Source: Demequina aestuarii | Lineage (GTDB): Bacteria; Actinomycetota; Actinomycetes; Actinomycetales; Demequinaceae | Direction of reading: 5' to 3' | DNA length: 64,000 nucleotides | Assembly (NCBI RefSeq): GCF_000975095.1 | Contig: NZ_BBRD01000001.1 | Location: forward strand, 362,714 to 426,713 | In this document: piece by piece, positions 44,756 through 54,231 of the stretch | How the letters are laid out: each line of letters starts with the position of its first letter | How positions within the stretch are numbered: the stretch's first letter is position 1 | Made by a program: the position numbers and the translations under genes | The notes under the pieces: model-generated | The model's input: only the letters and a program-made list of their open reading frames with translations | Told to the model about the DNA's origin: nothing | The model's database searches: none

Positions 44756-44781
44756 CGAGTCACTCCAAACGGCGTGATGCT
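44756..44781. other. attR, right element junction
   Basis: Element arm CGAGTCACTCC, one A, the shared AA (44768-44769), then host sequence CGGCGTGATGC, which continues the HNH gene in frame. Confidence 0.85.
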
Positions 44782-45160
44782 CTGTGTCGCCTGCCATCAC
44801 ACCATCCATCGAGACGCATGGGGCATTGAGGCGAGCAACGAGCAGGTGTGGTTCAGGCCGCCCGAGTCGGTGGATCGGGAACGACAGCCACGGCTCGGCG
44901 GCAGAGCAAGGTTGGGGATCACCGAGAGAGAGCGTCGTGAACTGGACGATGCGGCAGCGATCTGGTCGCCAACGCAGAGTCCCGGTGAGTCGGGTGCGGA
45001 ACCGCGAGGGAGCACGTCGGCGGAGCAGCAGGCTGCTCCCGGGGACGGGCCGGGCGAACAGGGTGGGCAGCGCAAGCAGCCAGGGCCATGCGCGCCGCGA
45101 AGGCCTCTGTCCTCAGATGCCGAGCCAGAGGGACTGCTGCTGTCGACAGAAGCCGGGTGA
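44770..45160 (+). pseudogene. DUF222/HNH gene, 3' part
   Basis: C-terminal part of the interrupted gene. Read in the frame restored by removing the element, it continues GVMLCVACHHTIHRDAWGI, the second half of the HNH motif (Cys-x-x-Cys-His-His...His). PPESVDRERQPRLGG and a long Ser/Pro/Gly/Glu tail follow. On its own it has a GTG at 44774 but no ribosome site, so it is probably not translated. Confidence 0.83.
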
Positions 45161-45187
45161 GGACGAGCCGAAGCTGGCGGTGACGTG

Positions 45188-45233
45188 CCCGCGCATCGGC
45201 CGGATGATGAATCCGCATCGGCCGATGCGCGGG
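45188..45233. terminator. 14-bp stem bidirectional terminator
   Basis: CCCGCGCATCGGCC (45188-45201) pairs perfectly with GGCCGATGCGCGGG (45220-45233) around an 18-base loop that itself contains GGAT/ATCC. It lies between the ends of the DUF222 remnant and xfp. Both arms contain the over-represented word GGCCGATGCG. Confidence 0.75.
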
Positions 45234-45256
45234 GCCGCTACGCCCCGCCGGGGGAC

Positions 45257-47716
45257 CTAGTCGTTGTCGCCGCCCGTCGAGTCAGCCGCGGCCAGGGCCT
45301 TCTTGCTCTCCTCGTCGGCGTCAGGCCACGTCCAGTTGGCGACCTCGGGCAGGTCGGCTCCGTGCTCACGGGCATAGCGTCGGGCCGCCAAGCGGCGGTC
45401 GAACAGATCCTGTCGCAGCGACGCGGCGCGAGTGCCGAGCCCCGGCACGCGATCGATGACGTCCATGACCAGGTGGTAGCGGTCGATGTCGTTGAGCATC
45501 GCCATGTCGAAGGGCGTCGTGGTGGTGCCCTCCTCCTTGTAGCCGCGCACGTGCAGGTTCGAGTGGCCGTTGCGACGGTAGGTGAGGCGGTGAATGAGCC
45601 ACGGGTAGCCGTGATAGTTGAAGATGACCGGCTTCGTGGTGGTGAACAGCTGGTCGAAGGCGCGGTCCGTCATGCCATGCGGGTGCTCCTCCTCGGGCTG
45701 CAGGCGCATCAGGTCGACGACGTTGATCATCCGCACCTTGAGCTCAGGGAGCTCTTGGCGAATGATGTCGATCGCCGCGAGGATCTCGATGGTGGGCACG
45801 TCGCCGGCGGCCGCCATGACCACGTCGGGCTCCTCGCCGAGCGGCACATTGGAGGCGAACTCCCAGATCCCGAGTCCGCGGGTGCAGTGGTCGATCGCCT
45901 GATCCATGGTCAGCCACTGTGCCTGCGGCTGCTTGCCCGCGATCACGACATTGACGTAGTCCCGCGAGCGCAGGCAGTGGTCATAGGTGCTGAGCAGCGT
46001 GTTGGCGTCGGCCGGGAGGTAGACCCTCACGACCTCGGCCTTCTTGTTGACGACGTGGTCGATGAACCCCGGGTCCTGGTGGGAGAAGCCGTTGTGATCC
46101 TGGCGCCACACGTGGCTCGACAGCAGGTAGTTCAGTGAGCCGATGGGCCGGCGCCAGGGCAGCTCTCGCGAGGTCTTGAGCCACTTGGCGTGCTGGTTGA
46201 ACATCGAGTCGACGATGTGGATGAACGCCTCGTACGAGGTGAACAGGCCGTGGCGACCGGTGAGGGTGTAGCCCTCGAGCCACCCCTGGCACTGGTGCTC
46301 GGACAGCATCTCGATCACGCGGCCCGACGAGGCGGTGTGGGCGCCGTCGTCGTCCTCGCGACGAGCGTTCCAGACCTTGTCCGTCACCTCGAGCACCGAC
46401 TGCAGGCGGTTCGATGCCAGCTCGTCGGGTGCGAAGATCCGGAAGTTGTCCGGGTTCTTCTCGATGATCGCCCTGAGGAAGAGACCCAATTGCTTGGTGG
46501 CCTCGGCGGGACCGGCTCCGGGATTCGGGACATCGACCGCGAAGTCGCGGAAGTCGGGCATCCGCAGGTCGCGCAGCACCAGGCCGCCGTTGGACTCGGG
46601 CCGCGCGGACATGCGCAGCTCGCCCTCCGGCGCGATCTCGCTGGTCGCGGGGAGGGGGGCACCGGCCTCATCGAACAGCTCGGCGGGGCCGTACGACTGG
46701 AGCCAGCCCTCCAGGGTGCTGAGGTGAGCATCGGTGTCGCGAGCGTTCGACAGCGGCACCTGGTGCGCGCGCCACGAGCCCTCGGTGGTCTGGCCGTCGA
46801 TCGAGTCCGGGCAGGTCCACCCCTTGGGCGTGCGGAACACGATCATGGGCCACATGGGGCGCTCCATGTCCGGGTCCTCCGCCGCCTGGGCCTTGATCGC
46901 CGCGATCTCGTCCATGACGTCGTCGAGGGTTGCAGCGAAGCGCGCGTGGATCGACTCGTGCGACTCGTCGTCGAAGCCTGCGGTGAACACGTGCGGCTTG
47001 TGGCCGTAGCCGCGCATGAGGGCATCGAGCTCGTCCTCGCCGATCCGTGCGAGGACCGTGGGATTCGCAATCTTGTATCCGTTGAGGTGCAGGATCGGCA
47101 GCACCACCCCATCGGTGGCGGGGTTGATGAACTTGTTCGAGTGCCACGATGTCGCCAGCGGTCCGGTCTCGGCCTCGCCGTCGCCCACGATCGCTGCGAC
47201 CAGCAGGTCGGGGTTGTCGAATGCGGCCCCGTAGGCGTGGCTGAGTGCGTATCCCAGTTCACCGCCCTCGTGGATCGAGCCCGGAGTCTCCGGTGCGACG
47301 TGCGAGGGGATGCCGCCGGGGAACGAGAACTGCTTGAAGAGGCGCTTGACCCCGGCCTCGTCGTAGGAGATGTCGGGGTACGTCTCGGTGTAGGTCCCGT
47401 CGAGGAAGCTCGACGCGACCAGACCTGGGCCTCCGTGGCCCGGGCCGATGATGTACATGGTCGGCTGCTGTCGCGCCTTGATCATCCGGTTCAGGTGCGC
47501 GTAGAGGAAGTTCAGTCCCGGGGTGGTGCCCCAGTGGCCCACCAGTCGCGGCTTCACGTGGTCGCGATGAAGCGGCTCGCGCAGCAGCGGGTTGTCCAGC
47601 AGGTAGATCTGACCCACGCTCAGGTAGTTCGTGGCCCTCCACCAGCGGTCGATCGCGCCGATCTCTTCCGGCGACGCGTTCTCGTCGGTGCGGGCCTGCC
47701 AGGCGTGATGAGTCAT
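45257..47716 (-). CDS. xfp: Phosphoketolase (Xfp)
   Basis: Splits xylulose-5-phosphate (and often fructose-6-phosphate) into acetyl-phosphate and an aldose phosphate, using thiamine diphosphate. The 819-residue protein has [10 protein letters not shown], the TPP motif [40 protein letters not shown] and [22 protein letters not shown] lies seven bases before the ATG at 47716. The product feeds ackA and pta at 53-56 kb. A 12-bp palindrome lies 82 bases upstream of the start. Confidence 0.97.
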   Translation of the reverse strand: MTHHAWQARTDENASPEEIGAIDRWWRATNYLSVGQIYLLDNPLLREPLHRDHVKPRLVGHWGTTPGLNFLYAHLNRMIKARQQPTMYIIGPGHGGPGLVASSFLDGTYTETYPDISYDEAGVKRLFKQFSFPGGIPSHVAPETPGSIHEGGELGYALSHAYGAAFDNPDLLVAAIVGDGEAETGPLATSWHSNKFINPATDGVVLPILHLNGYKIANPTVLARIGEDELDALMRGYGHKPHVFTAGFDDESHESIHARFAATLDDVMDEIAAIKAQAAEDPDMERPMWPMIVFRTPKGWTCPDSIDGQTTEGSWRAHQVPLSNARDTDAHLSTLEGWLQSYGPAELFDEAGAPLPATSEIAPEGELRMSARPESNGGLVLRDLRMPDFRDFAVDVPNPGAGPAEATKQLGLFLRAIIEKNPDNFRIFAPDELASNRLQSVLEVTDKVWNARREDDDGAHTASSGRVIEMLSEHQCQGWLEGYTLTGRHGLFTSYEAFIHIVDSMFNQHAKWLKTSRELPWRRPIGSLNYLLSSHVWRQDHNGFSHQDPGFIDHVVNKKAEVVRVYLPADANTLLSTYDHCLRSRDYVNVVIAGKQPQAQWLTMDQAIDHCTRGLGIWEFASNVPLGEEPDVVMAAAGDVPTIEILAAIDIIRQELPELKVRMINVVDLMRLQPEEEHPHGMTDRAFDQLFTTTKPVIFNYHGYPWLIHRLTYRRNGHSNLHVRGYKEEGTTTTPFDMAMLNDIDRYHLVMDVIDRVPGLGTRAASLRQDLFDRRLAARRYAREHGADLPEVANWTWPDADEESKKALAAADSTGGDND

Positions 47717-47797
47717 CGTGGGACCTCCGTGTGGGTGGGTGATGCCTCCAGCATTGCACCGGGTGGGGCCGTTCGCGCGGGCTAAGGTCCTATGTCG

Positions 47798-47809
47798 GTG
47801 AACGTTCAC
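47798..47809. promoter_or_regulatory. LacI-type operator candidate upstream of xfp
   Basis: GTGAACGTTCAC is a perfect 12-bp palindrome with a central CG, as in LacI-family operators. It lies in the 208-base divergent gap between xfp and the ABC transporter genes. Confidence 0.5.
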
Positions 47810-47924
47810 TTCCGTGTGATCGAGGTGCGGCTGTCGGAGGACGTGCGACAGGCCTCCCGGCACCTGCCACTGGGCCATTCTCGTTTATGGTGGAGTCGGC
47901 CCCCAGACCACTCAAGGAGCACGC

Positions 47925-48830
47925 GTGACCGCACTGGAGATCGACAATCTCTCCAAGTCCTACGGCGACCTGCGAGCGTTGAACGAGGTCTCGTTCGAGG
48001 TGCCGGCCGGCCAGATCTTGGGGTTCGTGGGCTCTAACGGCGCCGGCAAGACCACCACGATGCGCATCATCCTGGGCGTGCTCCGTTCTGATGCGGGCGA
48101 CGTGCGGTGGCGGGGTGCGCGCGTGGACGCCGACGTGCGCCGGCGCATCGGCTACATGCCCGAGGAGCGCGGCCTGTATCCCCGGATGAAGGTGGGTGAC
48201 CAACTGGTCTACCTCGCGCGTTTGCACGGCCTGAGCAAGGACCGTGCCGTCGCCGCCATGGAGCACTGGACGCACGTGCTCGGGGTGCACGAGCGCCGCG
48301 GCGATGAGGTGGACAAGCTCTCGCTCGGCAACCAGCAGCGCGTTCAGTTGGCCTCCGCGCTCGTGCACGAGCCAGACATCCTGGTGCTCGACGAACCGTT
48401 CTCGGGGCTGGACCCGGTCGCGGTCGACGTGATGAGCGACGTGCTGCGCAGTCAGGCCGACCGCGGCGTTCCCGTCATCTTCTCGTCGCACCAGCTCGAG
48501 CTGGTGGAGCGCCTCAGCGACCGTGTGGGCATCGTGGCCCGCGGCAGCATGGTGGCCTCGGGGCCGATCGACGAGCTTCGCGCCACCGACACCAAGCAGT
48601 GGATCCTCGCGCTCGCGGCAGCGAGCGCGCCGCCCGTGGCGCCGCCCGGGGTCAGCATCCACGAGTCCGCACCGGGCCTTTGGCTCGTCGAGGCGGACTC
48701 GGCGGAGTCCGCCCAAGCCGTGCTCGCATCGGCCGTCCAGCGGGGAGCGGTGACCGAGTTCTCGCCGGTGCGCCCCACCCTGACCGACCTCTTCCGCGAT
48801 GTCGTGAGTGCCCCCGAGGAGGTGGCGTGA
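47925..48830 (+). CDS. ABC transporter ATP-binding protein (NatA-like)
   Basis: A 301-residue ATPase. Walker A is GSNGAGKTTTMRIILG, the signature LSLGNQQRVQLASAL, Walker B ILVLDEPFSGLDP and the H-loop FSSHQLELVERL. It also has the MPEERGLYPRM block of NatA/export subfamilies. The GTG start has AAGGAG upstream. It pairs with the next gene, overlapping by GTGA. Export of an unknown substrate is expected. Confidence 0.93.
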   Translation: MTALEIDNLSKSYGDLRALNEVSFEVPAGQILGFVGSNGAGKTTTMRIILGVLRSDAGDVRWRGARVDADVRRRIGYMPEERGLYPRMKVGDQLVYLARLHGLSKDRAVAAMEHWTHVLGVHERRGDEVDKLSLGNQQRVQLASALVHEPDILVLDEPFSGLDPVAVDVMSDVLRSQADRGVPVIFSSHQLELVERLSDRVGIVARGSMVASGPIDELRATDTKQWILALAAASAPPVAPPGVSIHESAPGLWLVEADSAESAQAVLASAVQRGAVTEFSPVRPTLTDLFRDVVSAPEEVA

Positions 48831-50005
48831 GCATGCTGTGGCTGATCGCCAAGCGCGAGTTCCGCACCCGCGCCCTGTCCAAGGCGAACCTGATCTCCTC
48901 CGGGATCATGCTCGTGATCATCGTGGGGGCGGCGCTGATTCTGAAGCCGTTCATCGTAGGTGGAGATCACGAGCCCGACGTCGTCGAGGTGGACTCCGCG
49001 ACCGCGAGCGCACTCATCCCGCACCTCGAGGCCGCGGCAACGGCCCAGGAGTTCGATGCGGTGTTCGCGCCCGTCGATGTGCCTGCGGAGCCGGAGCTCG
49101 CCGACGGCGTCGCCGGAGTCATCGTCGGCCCTGCCGAGGCTCCGGAGCTCTTCGTCGAAGGCGCGCAGGATTCCCTGATGTCCGTCGTCACCTCCGCTAC
49201 CCAGGCGGCCGCGCTCGAGTCCCAGGTGACCGACCTGGGAGGAGACCCGGCGGCCGTCACCGAGGCACTGGCGCAGGCCGTGCCGAGCGTGACGCTCCTG
49301 GGCGAGGACGACGGCGGCTTCGAGTCTGGGTCTTTCTTCGCGGGATTCGCGGTCATCCTCGTGCTGTTCTTCGTGCTCATCCAGAGTTCATCCGTGATCA
49401 TGATGGGCGTGGTCGAGGAGAAGTCCTCGCGTGTGGTGGAGATCCTGCTCGCGACCGTGCGACCGTCGACGCTGCTGGGAGGCAAGATCCTCGGCGTGGG
49501 TCTGTACACCCTGCTGCAGGCCGCGGGGATGGTGCTCCCGCTGCTGTTCGCCGCGTGGCACCTCGAACTGCTCGGTGCGCTCGAGATCGGCGTGGGCCAG
49601 CTGCTGGTGAACTTCAGCGTGTGGTTCGTGCTGGGCTTCGCGCTCTTCACGGTGCTGTTCGGCGGGCTCGCAGCGCTCGTGTCGCGGCAGGAGGACATCG
49701 GCTCAGTGTCGACGCCCATGATGCTGCTGATGATGGCGCCGCTGTATCTCGCGATCTATCTGGTGCCGAGCAGCCCGGACGGCCCCGTCACCACGGTGCT
49801 CACCCAGGTGCCGTTCTTCGCGCCGTTCATGGTGCCGATGCGCTCGGCCTTCGGTGCCATCTCTCCAGGGGAGACGCTGCTGGCGGTGGCGCTGTGCCTG
49901 ATCTCGATCCCGCTGCTGACGTGGCTCGCGGGTCGCGTCTACGCCGGGGCGGTGCTCAACACTGGTGGTCGCATGAAGCTCAAGGACGCCCTGCGCCGGG
50001 GCTAG
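48827..50005 (+). CDS. ABC-2 type permease (NatB-like)
   Basis: A 392-residue permease. It has one N-terminal membrane helix (about 20-42), a large extracytoplasmic domain (about 45-175, acidic) and then about six helices (FFAGFAVILVLFFVLIQSSSV, then MMGVVEEKSSRVVEILLATVRP, the ABC-2 coupling motif). The GTG at 48827 overlaps the ATPase stop and has GGAGG four bases upstream. ATG 48833, with a ten-base spacing, is equally possible. The topology matches sodium or small-molecule exporters of the NatAB group. Confidence 0.88.
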   Translation: MSMLWLIAKREFRTRALSKANLISSGIMLVIIVGAALILKPFIVGGDHEPDVVEVDSATASALIPHLEAAATAQEFDAVFAPVDVPAEPELADGVAGVIVGPAEAPELFVEGAQDSLMSVVTSATQAAALESQVTDLGGDPAAVTEALAQAVPSVTLLGEDDGGFESGSFFAGFAVILVLFFVLIQSSSVIMMGVVEEKSSRVVEILLATVRPSTLLGGKILGVGLYTLLQAAGMVLPLLFAAWHLELLGALEIGVGQLLVNFSVWFVLGFALFTVLFGGLAALVSRQEDIGSVSTPMMLLMMAPLYLAIYLVPSSPDGPVTTVLTQVPFFAPFMVPMRSAFGAISPGETLLAVALCLISIPLLTWLAGRVYAGAVLNTGGRMKLKDALRRG

Positions 50006-50016
50006 AGGAGGGGGCG

Positions 50017-51867
50017 CTACTTGCCGAGCCGGTCGCCCAACTCCAGCCAGCGCGTCTCGAGCGTGGAGGTCTCGGCAGCGTTCTTGCGCAGTCTCTCCGT
50101 GAGAGAGGCGAGGCCCTCGAAGTCGGCCTGATCGTGCTCGGCCATCGCCTCGTGGACCTCGGCGGTCTCGCGCATCAGCTTGCCCAGCCGGCGCTCGGCG
50201 GCGGCGAGCTCCTTCTCGAGGGCACGCTTCTCCGCCCCGTCCAGCGCGGGCACGTCGGCGACGGAGGGAGTCGAGCCGCCACCGGAGCCCGTTGCCGAGG
50301 TCTGGCCGCCGAACGACCCCACCCCGCCCGTCTTGGCGCGCCGCTCCCGTGAGAGCGCGACGTACTCGTCGACGCCTCCCGGCAGGTGCCGGAGACTCCC
50401 GTCGATCACGGCGTACTGCTGGTCGGTGACCCGCTCCATGAGGTAGCGATCGTGGCTCACCACGATCAGCGTTCCCGGCCATGAATCGAGCAGATCCTCC
50501 ATCGCCGCAAGGATGTCCGTGTCCAGGTCGTTCGTGGGCTCGTCGAGCACCAGCACGTTGGGTTCCGTCAGCAGCACGAGCAGCAACTGGAGGCGGCGCC
50601 GCTGGCCTCCGGAGAGCCGTCCCACCTGGGTCTTGAGCTGCACCGGGGTGAACCCCAGGCGCTCGAGCAGCTGGGTGGGCGTCATCTCGTTGCCATCGGC
50701 CAGCGAGACCGAGGAGAACCTCTTCACCACGGCTGAGACGCGCTCCTCAGAGTGCTCCTCGAGCTCCGCGAGCTGCTGCGACAGCGTCGCGACCTTGACG
50801 GTCGAGCCGGTCTTGACCCGGCCGGACGTGGGCTCGAGGTCGCCGGTGATGAGTTTGAGGAGCGTCGACTTGCCCGCGCCGTTCTCCCCCAGGATGCCCG
50901 TGCGCTCGCCCGGGCCGATGTTCCAGTCGATCTCCGTGAGGACCTCGACGTCCGTACCGTCGGTCCCGTCGTTGGCGGGGTAGCGAACCGTGCACCGGAT
51001 GAGCTCGACCACGTCCTTGCCCAGTCGCGAGGCGGCCATGCGGTTCAGCTTGATCGAGTCGCGGATGGGAGGCACGTCCGCGATGAGCTCATTGGCGGCG
51101 TCGATGCGGAACTTGGGCTTGCTGGTGCGTGCCGGGGCCCCACGTCGAAGCCACGCGAGCTCCTTGCGCAGCAGGTTCTGGCGCTTGGACTCAGTCGCGG
51201 AGGCGATGCGGTCACGCTCGACGCGCTGCAGGATGTATGCCGCGTATCCGCCTTCGTAGACCTCGACCTCGCCGTCATGGACCTCCCACGTCCGGGTGGT
51301 CACGGCATCGAGGAACCAGCGGTCGTGAGTGACCACGGCGAGCGCGCCACGTCCGCGCGCCCAGCGTCGGCCCAAGTGCTCCGCGAGCCACGCGACTCCG
51401 TCGACGTCCAGGTGGTTGGTGGGCTCGTCCAGGAACACCACGTCGTGGTCGTCGACGAGCACGTGAGCCAAGGCGACCCGTCGCTGCTGTCCGCCGGACA
51501 AGGTGCCCACCACCGCATCGGCCGCGAGGTCGGGCACGAGGCCCGCCATGACGTCGCGGATTCGAGGATCGGACGCCCACTCGTGGCTCTCGGCGTCGCC
51601 GACGATCGCCTGCGCGACCGTGATCTGCGGGTCCACATGATCCGACTGGTCGAGGACGCCGATGCGGGTGCCGCGCGAGGTGGTGACGAGCCCGTCGTGC
51701 GGTTCGAGTCGCCCCGCAAGGATCTTCATGAGGGAGGACTTGCCCGCGCCATTCGCGCCGACAATGCCAATGCGGTCGCCGTCGTCAAGGCCCACGGTCA
51801 CGGAATCGAGCACCGTGCCGGTCCCGAAGTCGACGTGAAGCGCCTGTGCGCCGAGGAGATGAGCCAC
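50017..51867 (-). CDS. ABC-F family ATPase (Uup-like)
   Basis: A 616-residue protein with two nucleotide-binding domains and no membrane segment. The first has GIVGANGAGKSSLMKILAG, LSGGQQRRVALAHVLV and FLDEPTNHLD. The second has GILGENGAGKSTLLKLITG, LSGGQRRRLQLLLVLL and LVLDEPTNDLD. The interdomain linker is around AWLRRGAPARTSKPKFRID, and a C-terminal coiled coil (about 555-612, EKELAAAERRLGKLM) is typical of Uup. Such proteins act on ribosomes or branched DNA. It is not assumed to give antibiotic resistance. Confidence 0.92.
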   Translation of the reverse strand: MAHLLGAQALHVDFGTGTVLDSVTVGLDDGDRIGIVGANGAGKSSLMKILAGRLEPHDGLVTTSRGTRIGVLDQSDHVDPQITVAQAIVGDAESHEWASDPRIRDVMAGLVPDLAADAVVGTLSGGQQRRVALAHVLVDDHDVVFLDEPTNHLDVDGVAWLAEHLGRRWARGRGALAVVTHDRWFLDAVTTRTWEVHDGEVEVYEGGYAAYILQRVERDRIASATESKRQNLLRKELAWLRRGAPARTSKPKFRIDAANELIADVPPIRDSIKLNRMAASRLGKDVVELIRCTVRYPANDGTDGTDVEVLTEIDWNIGPGERTGILGENGAGKSTLLKLITGDLEPTSGRVKTGSTVKVATLSQQLAELEEHSEERVSAVVKRFSSVSLADGNEMTPTQLLERLGFTPVQLKTQVGRLSGGQRRRLQLLLVLLTEPNVLVLDEPTNDLDTDILAAMEDLLDSWPGTLIVVSHDRYLMERVTDQQYAVIDGSLRHLPGGVDEYVALSRERRAKTGGVGSFGGQTSATGSGGGSTPSVADVPALDGAEKRALEKELAAAERRLGKLMRETAEVHEAMAEHDQADFEGLASLTERLRKNAAETSTLETRWLELGDRLGK

Positions 51868-52151
51868 CCGTCAAGGGTAGTCGGACCAGCGTCCACCAGC
51901 ATCCGCCCGCACGTCCCGCAGTTCTGTGCGACCGGGCACTCCGACCTTGCGGAACGCCGAGCGACGCCACCACGTCCCTGGCTTCCGTGCCAGACGCGCC
52001 CCGAACTGCGGCGCCCGAGCCTTCCGTCGCGGCCGCCGACGGCGCGTTGGGGGACTAGAGCGGCGACTGGGTGCGGATCGACGTGGAAGGGCAGAAGACC
52101 GCGGGCACGGACTTCGACCAGGTGTCATGGGCCGGCAGCGGCCACGCGGCA

Positions 52152-52928
52152 TCAGGCCGCGGCGGCTCCGCGGCGGGCCGATGCAGTCACCGCAGGGTTC
52201 CACTCGCTCGGGGCGCGGACCACGATGAGGGGCCACAGCGGATCCTGAGTGAGGATGCGCGCGGCGGCATCCGCCTTGAGCTGGGAGACCTCGTCGAAGA
52301 CGTCCTCCAGCACCACCGCCATGTCGCGGTGGGCGGAGATCGGGTCCTTCTCGATGGTCGCCATGTCGACGGTGTAGCTCGCGAAGCCGTTGGCGCGGAG
52401 CAGATCCTCGCGTTCGAAGGCGTCGTCGTCCGACTCATCCGCCGAGGCGTAGAGGAACGGGATCACCACGCCGTGGCGCTCCGGCTGGAGGTTGGATGAG
52501 GAGTGGGCATCGTACGAGTCGACGTCGATGAACTGCTCCTCCGTGAAGACCGTGACGACGGCGACGTTCGGGTCCGCCATCGCGGTGACCAGTGCGTGGG
52601 CGAGAGGGGACTCCCCGCCCGTGTGCTCAGTCGTGATGGTCTCGGGGCCGTACTGGTCGTGGGGGATGAGCTCGGACATCGGAGTGAAGCCGTGGCCTTG
52701 CGGCTCCAGCTCGCAGTGACCGTGCGCGACGAAGACCGTGCGCAGTCGACGACGGTGGGTCGCGCGGTCGGCGTGGGCGAGAGCGAGCGCGTGGAGCGGG
52801 GAGGTGTACCAGACGCATGAGGCGTCCGGCCCGGCGAGCGACTCGCGCCAGCGACTGTCCATGCCGGCCAGGAAGCCGTCAGATGGCTCGCGTGTCGCGT
52901 GCGCGGTCCATGTCGTGACGTCGATCAA
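52152..52928 (-). CDS. Degenerate phosphoketolase N-domain homologue
   Basis: A 258-residue protein that aligns by eye with the N-terminal domain of the Xfp encoded at 45257-47716. HGVVIPFLYASADE matches [14 protein letters not shown], and VVLEDVFDEVSQLKADAA matches [18 protein letters not shown], as does the end PLWPLIVVRAPSEW. The catalytic parts have changed: GPGHGGPG is AHGHCELE, and the TPP motif GDGEAETG is FTEEQFID. The middle and C-terminal domains are missing. It cannot be an active phosphoketolase as it stands. It lies 166 bases downstream of ackA on the same strand, which suggests a regulatory or binding role in acetyl-phosphate metabolism. Confidence 0.75.
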   Translation of the reverse strand: MIDVTTWTAHATREPSDGFLAGMDSRWRESLAGPDASCVWYTSPLHALALAHADRATHRRRLRTVFVAHGHCELEPQGHGFTPMSELIPHDQYGPETITTEHTGGESPLAHALVTAMADPNVAVVTVFTEEQFIDVDSYDAHSSSNLQPERHGVVIPFLYASADESDDDAFEREDLLRANGFASYTVDMATIEKDPISAHRDMAVVLEDVFDEVSQLKADAAARILTQDPLWPLIVVRAPSEWNPAVTASARRGAAAA

Positions 52929-53094
52929 CAGTCTCAGCTCCGTTGTCCCACCGGGGTGGAATCGATTTCGCGGCGCTCCGCGGGGGAAGGAACGCCTGTG
53001 CTCCTAGGGTAGGACGGCGAGCGATCTTCCGAGGCTCTCTCGAGTGTGAAATGCCCCACACCGAGCATCTGCCAGGGGCGTTATCAGAGGAGAG

Positions 53095-54231
53095 TTACGA
53101 TACCGCCGCGATCGACTGCAGCGCGATCTCGCGTTCCTCGTTCGTCGGGACCACCCATACTTGGATACGCGAGGAGTCGGCGCTGACCAGGGTCGGCTGC
53201 TTCTTGCGGCCCGCGTTGCGTTCCGGATCGATCTCGATGCCGAGCTCGGCGAGGCCGGCGAGGGACTCTCGGCGCACGCCCTCGTCGTTCTCGCCCACTC
53301 CTGCCGTGAACACCACGGCGTCGAGGTGACCGAGCTGCGCGTAGTACTGACCGACATACCCGCGGATGCGCCGGCAGTACACGTCGAGGCCCAGGCGTGC
53401 GTCGTGGGAGCCCTCCTCGGCAGTGCGCCACACGTCGCGCATGTCGGAGTAGCCAGTGAGGCCGATCATGCCCGAACGTCGGTTCAGGAGCGCGTCCACC
53501 TCATCGATGGTCATGCCGGCGGTGCGGGCGAGGTGGAGCGTCACCGCGGGGTCGATGTCCCCCGAGCGCGTGCCCATGACCAGGCCCTCGAGCGGAGTCA
53601 GGCCCATCGATGTGTCCACAGAGCGGCCGCCCTGGATCGCTGCGGCGGATGCGCCGTTGCCGAGGTGCAGCACGATCAGCGACAGGTCCTCAACCGGGCG
53701 GCCCATGAGGCGGGCGGTCTCTCGGGAGACGTAGCTGTGCGACGTGCCGTGGAAGCCGTAGCGGCGGACGCCATGCTCCTTCGCCACCCGGCGATCAATG
53801 GCATACGTGTACGCGGCCTCGGGAAGGGTGGAGTGGAACGCGGTGTCGAAGATCGCCACGTGCGGCAGCTGCGGGAACGCCTGACGCGCCGCCGTGATGC
53901 CGGCGAGGTTCGGGGGGTTGTGGAGCGGCGCGAGCGTGGAGAGCTTCGCGATCTCTCTCTCCACCTCGTCGTCGATGATCGTGGGCGCGGAGAACTCGGC
54001 GCCACCCTGCACCACCCGGTGGCCCACGACGGTGAGACGCTCGAGGTCCACTGCGGAGCCGGGCCCCGAGAGCGACTCGATGATCTGACGGATGGCCTCG
54101 GAGTGGTCGGTCACTCGCTCGACGAGGCCCACGGCCAGCGGCTCGTCGAGCGTGGTGTCGACCACCTGGTACTTGACGGAACTCGAGCCGCAGTTGAGGA
54201 CGAGTGCCATCCCCACATAGTTCACGCTCAC
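53095..54231 (-). CDS. ackA: Acetate kinase
   Basis: Interconverts acetyl-phosphate plus ADP with acetate plus ATP. The 378-residue ASKHA protein begins with ALVLNCGSSSVKYQ, followed by VVGHRVVQGG, YGFHGTSHSYV, LHLGNGASAAAIQGG, DTSMGLTPLEGLVMGTRSGDIDP and the C-terminal FTAGVGEND. The start is a GTG overlapping the pta stop (GTGA); an ATG seven codons later is also possible. It provides the ATP-yielding step after phosphoketolase. Confidence 0.97.
   Translation of the reverse strand: MSVNYVGMALVLNCGSSSVKYQVVDTTLDEPLAVGLVERVTDHSEAIRQIIESLSGPGSAVDLERLTVVGHRVVQGGAEFSAPTIIDDEVEREIAKLSTLAPLHNPPNLAGITAARQAFPQLPHVAIFDTAFHSTLPEAAYTYAIDRRVAKEHGVRRYGFHGTSHSYVSRETARLMGRPVEDLSLIVLHLGNGASAAAIQGGRSVDTSMGLTPLEGLVMGTRSGDIDPAVTLHLARTAGMTIDEVDALLNRRSGMIGLTGYSDMRDVWRTAEEGSHDARLGLDVYCRRIRGYVGQYYAQLGHLDAVVFTAGVGENDEGVRRESLAGLAELGIEIDPERNAGRKKQPTLVSADSSRIQVWVVPTNEEREIALQSIAAVS

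Larger units (their letters stand above)
40255..44769. mobile_element. 4,515-bp serine-integrase element with TIR cargo
   Basis: Integrated element splitting the DUF222/HNH gene. Its genes in order are a two-TM coiled-coil protein, a TIR-domain protein, a 433-base non-coding stretch, an HUH Rep protein, a small ORF and, on the other strand, a large serine recombinase starting 27 bases from the right end. The crossover is placed on AA, present at both ends (40253-40254 and 44768-44769). The deduced attP has arms CGAGTCACTCC and GGAGCAACTCG, which match as inverted repeats at 9 of 11 positions around AAAG. The cargo genes are visibly less GC-rich than the host genes. No conjugation gene is present. 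Confidence 0.88.

Noticed and set aside
40255..44769. Conjugative AICE or prophage
   Set aside because: There is no FtsK-like transfer gene, no relaxase beyond the HUH Rep, and no structural or lysis gene.
50017..51867. Antibiotic-resistance ABC-F protein
   Set aside because: Sequence style and the C-terminal coiled coil fit Uup-like housekeeping members, and nothing points to ribosome protection against a drug.
51868..52151. Gene between the ABC-F and Xfp-like genes
   Set aside because: Open frames there are Arg/Pro/Gly-rich shadows without start signals. I see nothing definite in the 284 bases.
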